This document shows positions 1-8,400 of a DNA stretch of 64,000 bases, in pieces. Within the stretch, counting starts at the first letter, position 1; each line of letters opens with the position of its first letter. The stretch lies in NCBI RefSeq assembly GCF_029094545.1, contig NZ_CP117835.1, forward strand, positions 124,001-188,000, written 5' to 3'. The translations under genes and the position numbers were made by a program. The notes under the pieces were generated by a model. That model ran no database searches. It worked only from the letters and a program-made list of their open reading frames with translations, and was not told the DNA's origin. This DNA comes from Alkalihalophilus pseudofirmus (lineage in GTDB: Bacteria > Bacillota > Bacilli > Bacillales > Bacillaceae_D).

Positions 1-2
1 AC

Positions 3-416
3 AAGCTTGCATCATTCAAGGCATTTGCAGAACTATGTATTACCCGTCAAATCATTACCGCAATCAAGACAGCTACGAGACAAAAGCATATTCCGCTTAA
101 CTCGTATGTTTCACTTGATAAGCCGCTTTATGATGAAGAGTCAGACCGTACATTATTGGATGTAATCTGTGGAAGTCGAGTAACCAATCCAGAAGATCTA
201 TTAATCAACCAAGAAGAGTTTGAAGATATCGAGCTTAAAATGGGAGAAATCTTAAGTGAACTCGAGCGACAAGTGTTAATGCACTACCTCGATGGAAGAT
301 CCTATCAAGAAATTTCTGAAGATCTGAACCGTCATGTAAAATCAATAGATAATGCCCTGCAGCGTGTAAAGCGTAAGCTAGAGCGTTATGTAGAGTTAAA
401 AGGTATTACGCTATAA
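3..416 (+). CDS. sigH: RNA polymerase sigma-H factor (SigH), C-terminal part
   Basis: This is the downstream part of the sporulation/transition-phase sigma factor; the 5' end lies outside the window and the reading frame is open from base 3. About 137 residues are visible. They contain the end of region 2, a linker and a region 4 helix-turn-helix (LERQVLMHYLDGRSYQEISEDL, with the recognition helix around HVKSIDNALQRVKRKL). Position directly upstream of rpmG-secE-nusG is the conserved Bacillus order. In the family, SigH directs spo0A, spo0F and ftsAZ-type promoters at the start of sporulation. A strong intrinsic terminator follows ten bases after the stop. Identity rests on the C-terminal sequence plus synteny. 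Confidence 0.93.
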   Translation, partial: KLASFKAFAELCITRQIITAIKTATRQKHIPLNSYVSLDKPLYDEESDRTLLDVICGSRVTNPEDLLINQEEFEDIELKMGEILSELERQVLMHYLDGRSYQEISEDLNRHVKSIDNALQRVKRKLERYVELKGITL

Positions 417-425
417 GGAGCAATA

Positions 426-460
426 GAGCCTGGTTCTATGTCAACCAGGTTCTTTTTCTT
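426..460 (+). terminator. Intrinsic terminator after sigH
   Basis: A 10-bp stem (426-435 with 443-452, one G-U pair) with a 7-base loop is followed by TTTTTCTT. It separates sigH from the rpmG promoter. Confidence 0.9.
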
Positions 461-515
461 GTAGGATGCCAGGTGGTGAATCTATCAGCCAATCAGTTGG
501 TATCACTAGAAGCAA

Positions 516-544
516 TTGACACTTAATAGTTGCTATGCTACAGT
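516..544 (+). promoter_or_regulatory. SigA-type promoter for rpmG-secE
   Basis: TTGACA at 516-521 and TACAGT at 539-544 are separated by 17 bases, and a TG at 536-537 gives an extended -10. The expected start near 551 leaves a very short leader before rpmG. Confidence 0.75.
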
Positions 545-579
545 TAAAGAGTGTGTATACAGCTGTACGGAGGTGCCTG

Positions 580-729
580 ATGCGTAATAAAGTAATACTA
601 GCCTGTGAGATTTGTCATTCAAGAAATTATACAACCCAAAAGAATAAACTAACTCACGTTAACCGCATTGAGGTGAAGAAGTTCTGTAAGTTGTGCAATG
701 AGCACACTCTTCATCGTGAAACCAAGTAA
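580..729 (+). CDS. rpmG: 50S ribosomal protein L33
   Basis: A 49-residue L33 of the large ribosomal subunit. The ATG at 580 is chosen because GGAGGT lies 5 bases upstream and gives the usual family length; a longer in-frame start at 535 would add a non-conserved extension. Cys9, Cys12, Cys36 and Cys39 form two CxxC pairs, so this is the zinc-binding (C+) form. Bacilli often carry several L33 paralogues, of which some lack these cysteines. It precedes secE as in Bacillus subtilis. A T-rich tract follows the stop, but I see no clear terminator stem. Confidence 0.93.
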   Translation: MRNKVILACEICHSRNYTTQKNKLTHVNRIEVKKFCKLCNEHTLHRETK

Positions 730-845
730 TACAGATGGAGCGGTTCTTTTTTTGGCTTTTTTTACACCTTAGCTTGGATGAAACTTAAGCAGATATATTA
801 ACCATATATAAAAACTTGAGCGGATATAGAAATAAAAAGACAAAG

Positions 846-944
846 GTGAAAAGTTTTGCTTCACGGTAAAGCCTCTAAAATAAGACAAGCTTTGCCTATG
901 GATGGGACGTTGGTTTGGTCTTGTTTATGTGCTGACATAAACAA
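846..944 (+). other. Structured leader upstream of secE (three hairpins)
   Basis: The 272-base gap between rpmG and secE holds three inverted repeats: 846-850/860-864, 865-872/889-896 (8 bp) and a perfect 10-bp stem with a 4-base loop at 921-930/935-944. None is followed by a terminator-like T run. I see no convincing promoter inside the gap, so they are most likely folds of the rpmG-secE transcript or an operator. Function unknown. Confidence 0.5.
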
Positions 945-1001
945 TTTCGGAATAGATACGCATTTATTTGTCTATATTGATTGGTGCTGGAGGTGTCTGC
1001 C

Positions 1002-1196
1002 ATGGCTGGCGGCGAAAAGAACATTGGTAAGTTTTTTAAAGATGTCGTACTTGAGATGAAACGTGTATCGTGGCCTACTCGTAAAGAATTAACTCGCTAC
1101 ACTTGGGTGGTTCTTGGTACGGTTGCGTTTATTACTGTTTTCTTTGCAATTGTAGACTACGGAATCTCTTCTGTTGTTCGTTTATTGCTCGGATAA
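1002..1196 (+). CDS. secE: Preprotein translocase subunit SecE
   Basis: A 64-residue single-span SecE, the clamp subunit of the SecYEG channel. A short amphipathic N-terminus contains the conserved VSWPTRKEL stretch (roughly residues 22-30), followed by one membrane helix (about 35-57). The ATG at 1002 is preceded by GGAGGTG at 989-995; an in-frame TTG at 981 would add seven residues without support. It is 75 bases before nusG, the widely conserved secE-nusG pair. Its partner SecY is encoded at 27118-28410. Confidence 0.95.
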   Translation: MAGGEKNIGKFFKDVVLEMKRVSWPTRKELTRYTWVVLGTVAFITVFFAIVDYGISSVVRLLLG

Positions 1197-1241
1197 ACCA
1201 GCTGGATAGCTTTCAGTCTTGGTTAAGTATGGTTGAGAGAA

Positions 1242-1271
1242 GGAGGGAAGGACAAAACCGTCCTATTAAAC
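1242..1271 (+). promoter_or_regulatory. nusG ribosome binding site with spacer hairpin
   Basis: GGAGGG at 1242-1247 is 24 bases from the nusG ATG, too far for normal initiation. A 5-bp stem, AGGAC (1249-1253) with GTCCT (1260-1264) around AAAACC, lies between them. Folding it reduces the effective gap to about 8-9 bases. No other SD or nearer start codon is visible. Confidence 0.55.
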
Positions 1272-1805
1272 ATGGAGAAAAATTGGTATGTGGTTCATAC
1301 GTATTCAGGCTATGAAAATAAAGTAAAAGCAAACTTGGAAAAACGTGTTGAGTCAATGGATATGACTGACAAAATTTTCCGAGTGCTTGTTCCTGTTGAA
1401 GAAGAAACAGAAGTGAAAAACGGGAAAACGAAGCAAGTGACAAAAAAGGTATTTCCTGGTTATGTTATTGTTGAGATGGTCATGACAGACGATTCATGGT
1501 ATGTTGTACGTAACACACCTGGAGTAACTGGCTTTGTCGGCTCTTCGGGTGCGGGTTCAAAACCTACAGCGTTATTACCTGAAGAAGCAGAAGCGATCTT
1601 GAAACAAATGGGTGTAAGTGAGCCTAAAGCTGATCTTGATTTTGAATTAAAAGAATCAGTTAAGGTGAAGGAAGGTCCATTTGCTAACTTTATCGGATCG
1701 ATTGAAGAAATTTATTTGGACAAGCAAAAGATTAAAGTGCATGTAAATATGTTCGGTCGTGAAACCCCGGTAGAGCTTGAATTTGATCAAGTTGAAAAGA
1801 TTTAA
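1272..1805 (+). CDS. nusG: Transcription termination/antitermination factor NusG
   Basis: A 177-residue NusG. The N-terminal NGN domain (about 1-110, starting EKNWYVVHTYSGYENKVKANL) binds the RNA polymerase clamp, and the C-terminal KOW domain (about 125-177, with VKEGPFANFIGSIEEI) contacts Rho or ribosomal protein S10. The ATG at 1272 matches the family N-terminus; an upstream TTG at 1233 would add 13 atypical residues. The SD is unusually distant and seems to need an intervening hairpin. In Bacillus, NusG also promotes pausing at particular sites, which matters for leader-controlled genes like those downstream. Confidence 0.95.
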   Translation: MEKNWYVVHTYSGYENKVKANLEKRVESMDMTDKIFRVLVPVEEETEVKNGKTKQVTKKVFPGYVIVEMVMTDDSWYVVRNTPGVTGFVGSSGAGSKPTALLPEEAEAILKQMGVSEPKADLDFELKESVKVKEGPFANFIGSIEEIYLDKQKIKVHVNMFGRETPVELEFDQVEKI

Positions 1806-1816
1806 TTCAAAAAAAC

Positions 1817-1845
1817 TTGAAAGTTATCTCTGAAGGTGATAAAAT
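1817..1845 (+). promoter_or_regulatory. SigA-type promoter for rplK-rplA
   Basis: TTGAAA (1817-1822) and TAAAAT (1840-1845) are separated by 17 bases just after nusG. The expected start is near 1852, so the hairpin and terminator at 1860-1907 lie in the leader of this transcript. Confidence 0.65.
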
Positions 1846-1859
1846 CTTCATGTTTGATA

Positions 1860-1907
1860 ATGGTTTTACTACATGAACCATCGGGTGCATGATTGCATCC
1901 GTTTTTT
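1860..1907 (+). terminator. Hairpin plus intrinsic terminator in the rplK leader
   Basis: A 6-bp hairpin (1860-1865 with 1876-1881) abuts an 8-bp terminator stem (1882-1889 with 1894-1901, loop TGAT) followed by TTTTTT. It ends nusG transcripts. If the promoter at 1817 is real, it also attenuates rplK-rplA. Confidence 0.8.
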
Positions 1908-1964
1908 GAGTGGGAGGGTGTAGACACCCGGATAACCACATCACGGACTAAGGAGGTGTGTCAC

Positions 1965-2390
1965 GTGGCTAAAAAGGTAATTAAAATGGTTAAATTACAA
2001 ATTCCTGCTGGTAAAGCTAATCCAGCGCCGCCGGTTGGTCCTGCATTAGGTCAAGCAGGTGTTAATATTATGGGATTCTGTAAAGAATTTAACGCTCGTA
2101 CTTCAGATCAAGCGGGTCTTATCATCCCGGTAGAAATTACGGTATTTGAAGACCGTTCGTTTACATTCATCACTAAAACTCCGCCTGCTGCTGTTCTTCT
2201 TAAGAAGGCTGCTGGTATCGAGTCAGGTTCTGGTGAGCCTCACATTAAGAAAGTTGCAACAGTTAAGCGTGATAAAGTACGCGAGATTGCTGAAACGAAG
2301 ATGCCAGACCTAAACGCAGCTGATGTTGAAGCAGCTATGCGTATGGTTGAAGGTACTGCACGTAGCATGGGTATCGTGATTGAAGACTAA
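1965..2390 (+). CDS. rplK: 50S ribosomal protein L11
   Basis: A 141-residue L11, which binds the GTPase-associated region of 23S rRNA and supports factor binding and RelA-type stringent signalling. The GTG at 1965 follows AGGAGGTG (1951-1958) and restores the family start [24 protein letters not shown] as VAKK. The N-terminal methylated domain with the proline-rich hinge ([16 protein letters not shown]) and the C-terminal RNA-binding domain ([27 protein letters not shown]) are both complete. It is paired with rplA 123 bases downstream. Confidence 0.97.
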   Translation: MAKKVIKMVKLQIPAGKANPAPPVGPALGQAGVNIMGFCKEFNARTSDQAGLIIPVEITVFEDRSFTFITKTPPAAVLLKKAAGIESGSGEPHIKKVATVKRDKVREIAETKMPDLNAADVEAAMRMVEGTARSMGIVIED

Positions 2391-2413
2391 TTTGTAACAT
2401 TGTTTTTTATGGA

Positions 2414-2461
2414 GGTTGCGATGAGGAAACCCCTCTTTACCTAAGTTTTAGGTTCGCAACC
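2414..2461 (+). other. Three-way-junction RNA element between rplK and rplA
   Basis: A perfect 8-bp outer stem (2414-2421 with 2454-2461) encloses two hairpins, 2423-2426/2432-2435 and 2439-2444/2448-2453 (6 bp). There is no T run, so it is not a terminator. Ribosomal protein L1 often represses its own operon by binding an mRNA mimic of its rRNA site, so an L1 target is plausible but unproven. Confidence 0.6.
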
Positions 2462-2513
2462 TTTAATAGTGGGAGGTACTACCGCTAAAACCACATTCGA
2501 GGAGGAAATTAGC

Positions 2514-3209
2514 ATGGCTAAAAAAGGTAAAAAATATCAAGATGCTGTAAAGCTGGTAGACCGCGATGCGGCATATCTTGCTGATGAAGCAATTGAATTA
2601 GTAAAGAAAACTGCTACAGCTAAATTCGATGAAACAGTTGAAGTTGCTGTACGTCTAGGTGTTGACCCTAAGAAAGCAGATCAACAAATCCGTGGAGCTG
2701 TTGTTCTTCCAAACGGAACAGGTAAAACTCAACGCGTTCTTGTATTTGCTAAAGGTGAAAAAGCGAAAGAAGCTGAAGCTGCTGGCGCTGATTATGTAGG
2801 TGATGAGGATTTCATCAACAAGATCAACCAAGGTTGGTTCGAGTTTGATGTAATCGTAGCGACTCCTGACATGATGGCACAAGTTGGTAAGCTTGGTCGT
2901 GTTCTTGGACCAAAAGGCTTAATGCCAAACCCTAAGACTGGTACAGTAACATTTGATGTTCAAAAAGCTGTTAATGAAATCAAGGCTGGTAAAGTAGAAT
3001 ACCGTGTTGATAAAGCTGGTAACATCCACGTACCAATCGGTAAAGTATCGTTCGAAACAGAAAAACTTGTTGAGAACTTCACAACTATTATTGAAACATT
3101 AGTGAAAGCAAAACCTTCTGCTGCTAAAGGAACATACATGAAGAATGTTGCTGTAGCATCAACTATGGGACCTGGTGTACGCGTTAACGCTTCATCAATT
3201 GCAAAGTAA
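2514..3209 (+). CDS. rplA: 50S ribosomal protein L1
   Basis: A 231-residue L1, the mobile L1-stalk protein that handles exiting E-site tRNA and is commonly a translational repressor of its own mRNA. The ATG at 2514 follows GAGGAGG and matches the family N-terminus ([17 protein letters not shown]). Conserved RNA-contact segments [20 protein letters not shown] and the C-terminal TMGPGVRVN are present. A promoter for rplJ begins only four bases after the stop, so rplKA and rplJL are probably separate transcription units. Confidence 0.97.
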   Translation: MAKKGKKYQDAVKLVDRDAAYLADEAIELVKKTATAKFDETVEVAVRLGVDPKKADQQIRGAVVLPNGTGKTQRVLVFAKGEKAKEAEAAGADYVGDEDFINKINQGWFEFDVIVATPDMMAQVGKLGRVLGPKGLMPNPKTGTVTFDVQKAVNEIKAGKVEYRVDKAGNIHVPIGKVSFETEKLVENFTTIIETLVKAKPSAAKGTYMKNVAVASTMGPGVRVNASSIAK

Positions 3210-3212
3210 TTA

Positions 3213-3241
3213 TTGACTTTCAATAATTAGTAAAGTATACT
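3213..3241 (+). promoter_or_regulatory. SigA-type promoter for rplJ-rplL
   Basis: TTGACT (3213-3218) and TATACT (3236-3241) have an exact 17-base spacer. It lies immediately upstream of the L10 leader. Confidence 0.85.
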
Positions 3242-3281
3242 CTTAAGAGTGCTTTGGCACGACTAAGATAAAAATGAACAT

Positions 3282-3413
3282 CATACCGTAGACAGTAGGT
3301 GCATTGATTGCTTAATTTCCTACCGAGGTAAGCTTATAGATTCAGTGTAACTGACATCAATAATGCCCTCATGTCTACATGGGGGCTTTTTATATTCGCT
3401 TCTTGACGGTATG
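3282..3413 (+). ncRNA. Ribosomal protein L10 leader with attenuator
   Basis: The segment AGACAGTAGGTG ... CCTACCGAGGTAA (about 3290-3333) is the recognisable Firmicute L10 leader, where the L10-L12 complex binds its own mRNA. A 9-bp terminator stem (3365-3373 with 3378-3386, loop TCTA) plus T tract follows. In addition, CATACCGT at 3282-3289 is exactly complementary to 3406-3413, so a long-range stem can enclose the whole leader. L10-L12 binding is expected to favour termination. Confidence 0.88.
3365..3391 (+). terminator. L10-leader terminator
   Basis: GCCCTCATG pairs with CATGGGGGC around a 4-base loop, followed by TTTTT. It lies between the rplJ promoter and rplJ, so it acts as an attenuator rather than an operon end. 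Confidence 0.85.
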
Positions 3414-3439
3414 GTATAAAAACCATGGGAGGTGTAAGG

Positions 3440-3937
3440 ATGAGCGTACTAGAACAAAAGAAACAAATCGTATCTGATATCGCTGATAAGCTACGTGATA
3501 ATAAAGCAACTATTGTTGTTGACTACCGTGGTCTTAACGTTGCTGAAGTAACTGAACTTCGTAAGCAGCTTCGTGAAGCAGGCGTTGAGTTCAAAGTTTA
3601 CAAAAACTCTTTGACTCGTCGTGCGGCTGATGCAGCTGAGCTTTCTGAGCTTAACGAACAGCTTGTTGGACCGAACGCTGTTGCTTTCAGTGCAGAGGAT
3701 GTAATTGCTCCTGCAAAGGTGCTAAACGAATTTGCTAAGAAGCATGATGCTCTTGAGATCAAAGCTGGTGTTATTGAAGGACGCGTTGCTTCGGTTGAAG
3801 AGATCAAAGCTCTTGCTGAACTTCCATCACGCGAAGGTCTACTTTCTATGCTTGCGAACGTACTTCAAGCTCCAATGCGTGGTTTCGCATTAGTTACGAA
3901 GGCTGTTGCAGAGCAAAAAGAAGAAAAAGGCGCGTAA
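3440..3937 (+). CDS. rplJ: 50S ribosomal protein L10
   Basis: A 165-residue L10, the base of the L7/L12 stalk. The N-terminal rRNA-binding domain (about 1-130, with [28 protein letters not shown]) and the C-terminal helix that holds L7/L12 dimers are complete. The ATG at 3440 has GGAGGT six bases upstream; the upstream in-frame ATG at 3425 overlaps the SD itself. The gene sits behind a dedicated promoter and L10 leader and is followed by rplL after 65 bases. Confidence 0.96.
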   Translation: MSVLEQKKQIVSDIADKLRDNKATIVVDYRGLNVAEVTELRKQLREAGVEFKVYKNSLTRRAADAAELSELNEQLVGPNAVAFSAEDVIAPAKVLNEFAKKHDALEIKAGVIEGRVASVEEIKALAELPSREGLLSMLANVLQAPMRGFALVTKAVAEQKEEKGA

Positions 3938-4002
3938 GCTGACGCTTGTTCGCTAACGTTTTACAAAAACTAAAAAACTTATTTATATAGGAGGATTTCA
4001 AA

Positions 4003-4365
4003 ATGACTAAAGAACAAATCATTGAAGCAGTTAAAGAAATGACTGTTTTAGAACTTAACGACCTTGTTAAAGCAATCGAAGAAGAATTTGGTGTAACTGC
4101 AGCTGCTCCTGTAGCTGTAGCAGGTGGAGCTGCTGAGGGTGGCGCTGCTGAGCAAACTGAATTTGACCTAATCCTAACTTCTGCTGGTGGTTCAAAAATC
4201 GGCGTAATCAAAGTTGTTCGTGAAATCACTGGTCTTGGTCTTAAAGAAGCTAAAGCTTTAGTTGATGGTGCTCCATCTCCAGTTAAAGAAGGTATCGCTA
4301 AAGAAGAAGCTGAAGAAATGAAAGCTAAACTTGAAGATGCTGGCGCTTCTGTAGAAGTTAAGTAA
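4003..4365 (+). CDS. rplL: 50S ribosomal protein L7/L12
   Basis: A 120-residue acidic stalk protein that recruits translational GTPases. It shows an N-terminal dimerisation helix (about 1-33), an Ala/Gly-rich hinge (about 34-50) and a C-terminal factor-binding domain ([34 protein letters not shown]). The SD AGGAGG precedes the ATG. Extra translation initiation relative to rplJ would fit its multi-copy stoichiometry. An intrinsic terminator follows 14 bases after the stop. Confidence 0.97.
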   Translation: MTKEQIIEAVKEMTVLELNDLVKAIEEEFGVTAAAPVAVAGGAAEGGAAEQTEFDLILTSAGGSKIGVIKVVREITGLGLKEAKALVDGAPSPVKEGIAKEEAEEMKAKLEDAGASVEVK

Positions 4366-4379
4366 TAAATCTTCAAAAA

Positions 4380-4407
4380 AGACTCGCATCTATGCGGGTC
4401 TTTTTTT
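4380..4407 (+). terminator. Intrinsic terminator after rplL
   Basis: A stem of about 9 bp (AGACTCGCA with TGCGGGTCT, loop TCTA) is followed by a run of T residues. It ends the rplJL unit. Confidence 0.9.
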
Positions 4408-4488
4408 CTTCTAAATAACAGGTTTTGATTATAGTAAATGAGATCAAAATAGGTGATAGAAGTGTTGATGAAAGTGAGGGATTCATAA

Positions 4489-5094
4489 GTGTCTGGTCAT
4501 TATTATTCAAATGATCCTAAAGTAGAAAGTGATGAAAAAACATGGTCATTTGAACTGAAAGGGAAGACGTACAGATTCACATCTGATAGAGGTGTCTTTT
4601 CAAAGAAGGAAGTGGATTTTGGGAGTCGTCTTTTAATCGATGCATTTACAATGCCTGAAGTGAGCGGGGCGCTATTAGATGTCGGTTGTGGATATGGGCC
4701 GATTGGTCTAGCTGTTGCCTCTATCGATAAAGAGCGTGAAGTTCATATGGTAGATGTAAATGTGAGAGCATTAGATCTTGCTCGAAAAAATGCTATGAAT
4801 AACGGAATATCGAACGTGGACATCTATGAAAGTGACACGCTCGGCCAAGTGAAAGGCGACCAGTATGCTGCGATCTTAACTAATCCTCCTATTCGTGCCG
4901 GAAAGAAAGTGGTTCACGAGATTTTTGAACAGGCACATGGGCGCCTTAAAAATGGAGGCTGCCTGTGGGTAGTTATTCAAAAGAAGCAAGGTGCTCCTTC
5001 AGCAATGGAGAAAATAGAAGGGTTATTTGGAAATGTAGAAGTAGTAGAAAAGAAAAAGGGATACTTCATTTTATCTGCAAAAAAAATTGACTGA
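4489..5094 (+). CDS. Class I SAM-dependent rRNA methyltransferase, YbxB/RsmC-like
   Basis: A 201-residue single-domain methyltransferase. Motif I is LLDVGCGYGPIGL (about 65-77), an acidic motif II end is MVDVN (about 88-92), and the catalytic motif is TNPPIRAGKKVVH (about 127-139), the NPP[Y/I] signature of N-methyltransferases acting on planar amino groups. It resembles the methyltransferase half of E. coli RsmC (16S G1207) and B. subtilis YbxB, which occupies this same position before rpoB. The exact target base is not established by sequence. The start is a GTG with GTGAGGG eight bases upstream. No strong promoter was found in the 80 bases before it. Confidence 0.85.
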   Translation: MSGHYYSNDPKVESDEKTWSFELKGKTYRFTSDRGVFSKKEVDFGSRLLIDAFTMPEVSGALLDVGCGYGPIGLAVASIDKEREVHMVDVNVRALDLARKNAMNNGISNVDIYESDTLGQVKGDQYAAILTNPPIRAGKKVVHEIFEQAHGRLKNGGCLWVVIQKKQGAPSAMEKIEGLFGNVEVVEKKKGYFILSAKKID

Positions 5095-5176
5095 GTATCT
5101 ACTTTGTGATATTGTTATTTAATGCGTATAACTACCTATTTTTCGTAAAGTCTATCTTTTTTTATTCTGTATAGCA

Positions 5177-5205
5177 TTGGAGAAATATGGTTATACTAGT
5201 ATAAT
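5177..5205 (+). promoter_or_regulatory. SigA-type promoter for rpoB-rpoC
   Basis: TTGGAG (5177-5182) and consensus TATAAT (5200-5205) are separated by 17 bases. The start is expected near 5212, giving a leader of about 235 bases. Confidence 0.75.
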
Positions 5206-5220
5206 CGAACGAATGGATGG

Positions 5221-5258
5221 AAAATGTGGTTTTATTAAACGAAGCCATTTTTTCTTTT
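5221..5258 (+). terminator. Promoter-proximal terminator-like hairpin upstream of rpoB
   Basis: GTGGTTT (5226-5232) pairs with GAAGCCAT (5241-5248), extended by A-rich/T-rich arms, and is followed by TTTTTTCTTTTT. It may simply be the terminator of the preceding methyltransferase gene. It lies about ten bases after the predicted rpoB start, however, so it would also sit at the 5' end of the rpoB leader. The rest of 5095-5446 (352 bases) shows an AAGCTTTAAGCTT inverted repeat near 5289 and nothing else I can name. Confidence 0.6.
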
Positions 5259-5446
5259 TGTGCGTGAAGACTATGTCAGGTAATACAAGCTTTAAGCTTA
5301 TATGAGTTGTGTGAGAATGCGGCAGTATAAGTGTGTACGCAATCTATAAAAATGTTTAATCTGCAATCTTTTCTTATGATCTATAGGGAGAGAGTAGATG
5401 AAGTCATTTTTAGATACTATAACGCGAGATTTGAGGGGTGAATCAG

Positions 5447-8400
5447 TTGACAGGTCAACTTGTTCAGTATGGACGCCACCGCCAACGTAGAAGCTATGCA
5501 AGAATTAACGAAGTGTTGGAGTTGCCAAACTTAATTGAGATTCAAACAGCTTCTTATCAATGGTTTCTTGATGAGGGTTTAAGAGAAATGTTCCAAGACA
5601 TTTCCCCGATTCAAGACTTCACAGGAAATTTAGTTTTAGAGTTTATTGATTACAGTCTTGGGGAGCCCAAATACCCGGTAGATGAATCAAAAGAGCGTGA
5701 TGTGACGTTCGCTGCTCCTTTACGAGTTAAAGTCCGTCTTATTAATAAAGAGACTGGTGAAGTGAAGGAACAAGAAGTATTCATGGGTGACTTCCCATTA
5801 ATGACAGAGACTGGCACATTCGTCATTAACGGGGCAGAGCGTGTTATCGTTTCTCAGTTAGTACGTTCTCCAAGTGTGTACTACAGTCAAAAGACTGACA
5901 AGAATGGGAAGAAAGGTTTCACCGCTACTGTTATTCCAAACCGCGGAGCATGGTTAGAGCTTGAAACCGATGCGAAGGACATTGTGTATGTCCGTATTGA
6001 CCGCACAAGAAAGATTCCAGTGACGGTTCTTTTGCGTGCCTTAGGGTTTGGGTCTGATCAAGAGATCATTGATCTATTAGGTGAAGATGAGTATCTTCGT
6101 AATTCCCTAGAGAAAGATAATACAGATAGCACGGAAAAGGCATTGCTTGAAATCTATGAGCGTCTTCGTCCGGGTGAACCACCAACAGTAGAAAATGCAA
6201 AGAGCTTGCTTGATTCTCGCTTCTTTGATCCTAAGCGCTATGATCTAGCGAATGTTGGTCGTTACAAGATTAACAAAAAGCTTCATATTAAAAACCGTTT
6301 ATTCAACCAGCGTTTAGCAGAAACGTTAGTGGATCCTGAGACGGGTGAAGTAATTGCTGAGGAAGGTACGCTTCTAGATCGTCGTACGCTAGACCGTATT
6401 CTGCCTAACTTAGAAAATAACATTGGTTTCCGTACAGCTCGTGCATCAGGCGGAGTAGTAGAAGACAGCGAAATTGATCTGCAATCTATTAAGATTTATG
6501 CTCCAGATGACCAAGAGGGTGAGCAAGTGATCCGTATCATCGGTAATGGCTTAGTAGAGCGTGAAGTGAAACATATCACTCCAGCTGATATTATCGCATC
6601 TATTAACTACTTCTTTAACTTACTGCATGGTGTCGGTGATACAGATGATATCGACCACCTAGGTAACCGTCGTCTTCGTTCAGTAGGGGAATTACTGCAA
6701 AATCAATTCCGTATCGGTTTATCTCGTATGGAGCGTGTTGTACGTGAGCGTATGTCTATTCAAGATCCGAATATGATTACGCCTCAAGCTCTTATCAATA
6801 TCCGTCCGGTTATTGCCTCTATTAAAGAGTTCTTCGGAAGCTCTCAGCTTTCTCAATTTATGGACCAAACGAACCCGCTAGCTGAGTTGACACATAAGCG
6901 TCGTCTATCAGCATTAGGGCCTGGTGGTTTAACACGTGAGCGTGCTGGATTTGAAGTGCGTGACGTTCACTACTCTCACTATGGTCGTATGTGTCCAATT
7001 GAAACTCCTGAGGGACCGAACATTGGATTGATTAACTCATTATCTTCTTATGCGAAGGTAAATGAATTTGGTTTTATGGAAACACCGTACCGTCGTGTGG
7101 ATCCTGAAACTGGAAAAGTAACAGCACAAATTGATTATCTAACAGCAGATGAAGAGGATAACTATGTTGTCGCTCAGGCAAATGCTCGTCTAGCTGATGA
7201 TGGATCATTTGTAGATGATAATATCATTGCTCGTTTCCGTGGGGAGAACACTGTTGTCCCACGTGAGCGTTTAGATTATATGGATGTATCTCCTAAGCAG
7301 GTAGTTTCAGCGGCGACGTCATGTATTCCGTTCTTAGAAAATGATGACTCCAACCGTGCACTTATGGGAGCGAACATGCAACGTCAAGCTGTTCCTCTAC
7401 TTATTCCTGAGGCACCGCTTGTTGGTACAGGTATGGAGCATGTATCTGCTAAAGATTCAGGTGCTGCGATTGTATCGAAGCATCCTGGTGTAGTAGAGCG
7501 TGTAACAGCTAAAGAAATCTGGGTTCGCAGAACTGAAGAAGTAGATGGTAAACAAGTGAAGGGTGACCTTGACAAATACCGTCTTCAAAAGTTTATTCGC
7601 TCGAACCAAGGTACAAGCTACAACCAACGTCCGATCGTTCGTGAAGGCGATGTGATTGAAAAACGTGAAATCCTTGCTGATGGTCCATCAATGGAAAGCG
7701 GAGAAATGGCATTAGGCCGTAACGTACTTGTTGGATTCATGACATGGGATGGTTATAACTATGAGGATGCGATCATTTTAAGTGAGCGCCTTGTAAAAGA
7801 TGACGTATATACATCTGTTCACATTGAAGAGTATGAGTCAGAAGCTCGTGATACGAAGCTTGGACCTGAAGAAATTACTCGTGATATTCCAAACGTCGGT
7901 GAAGACGCGCTTAAGAACTTGGATGAGCGAGGAATTATCCGTGTGGGTGCTGAAGTAAAAGACGGCGACATTCTGGTTGGTAAAGTTACGCCAAAAGGGG
8001 TTACAGAACTAACAGCTGAGGAGCGTCTATTACATGCAATCTTCGGTGAAAAAGCTCGTGAAGTACGTGATACGTCACTACGTGCACCGCATGGCGGCGA
8101 CGGAATTGTACTAGATGTGAAGATCTTTAACCGTGAAGACGGCGATGAGCTTCCTCCTGGTGTGAATCAGCTTGTACGTGTATACATCGTACAAAAGCGT
8201 AAGATCAACCAAGGAGATAAGATGGCCGGACGACATGGTAACAAAGGGGTTATCTCTCGTATCTTGCCAGAAGAGGATATGCCTTTCCTTCCAGATGGAA
8301 CACCAATCGATATCATGTTAAACCCACTAGGGGTACCATCTCGTATGAACATCGGACAGGTGCTTGAGCTTCATTTAGGTATGGCAGCTCGTAAACTTGG

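Noticed and set aside
856-1059. Plus-strand ORF overlapping the secE leader
   Set aside because: It overlaps secE in another frame, lacks an SD and covers hairpin sequence.
3894-4376. 160-codon antisense ORF over rplL
   Set aside because: It is compositional shadow of the Ala/Glu-rich L7/L12 sequence; its Ala/Ser-rich product is an artefact.
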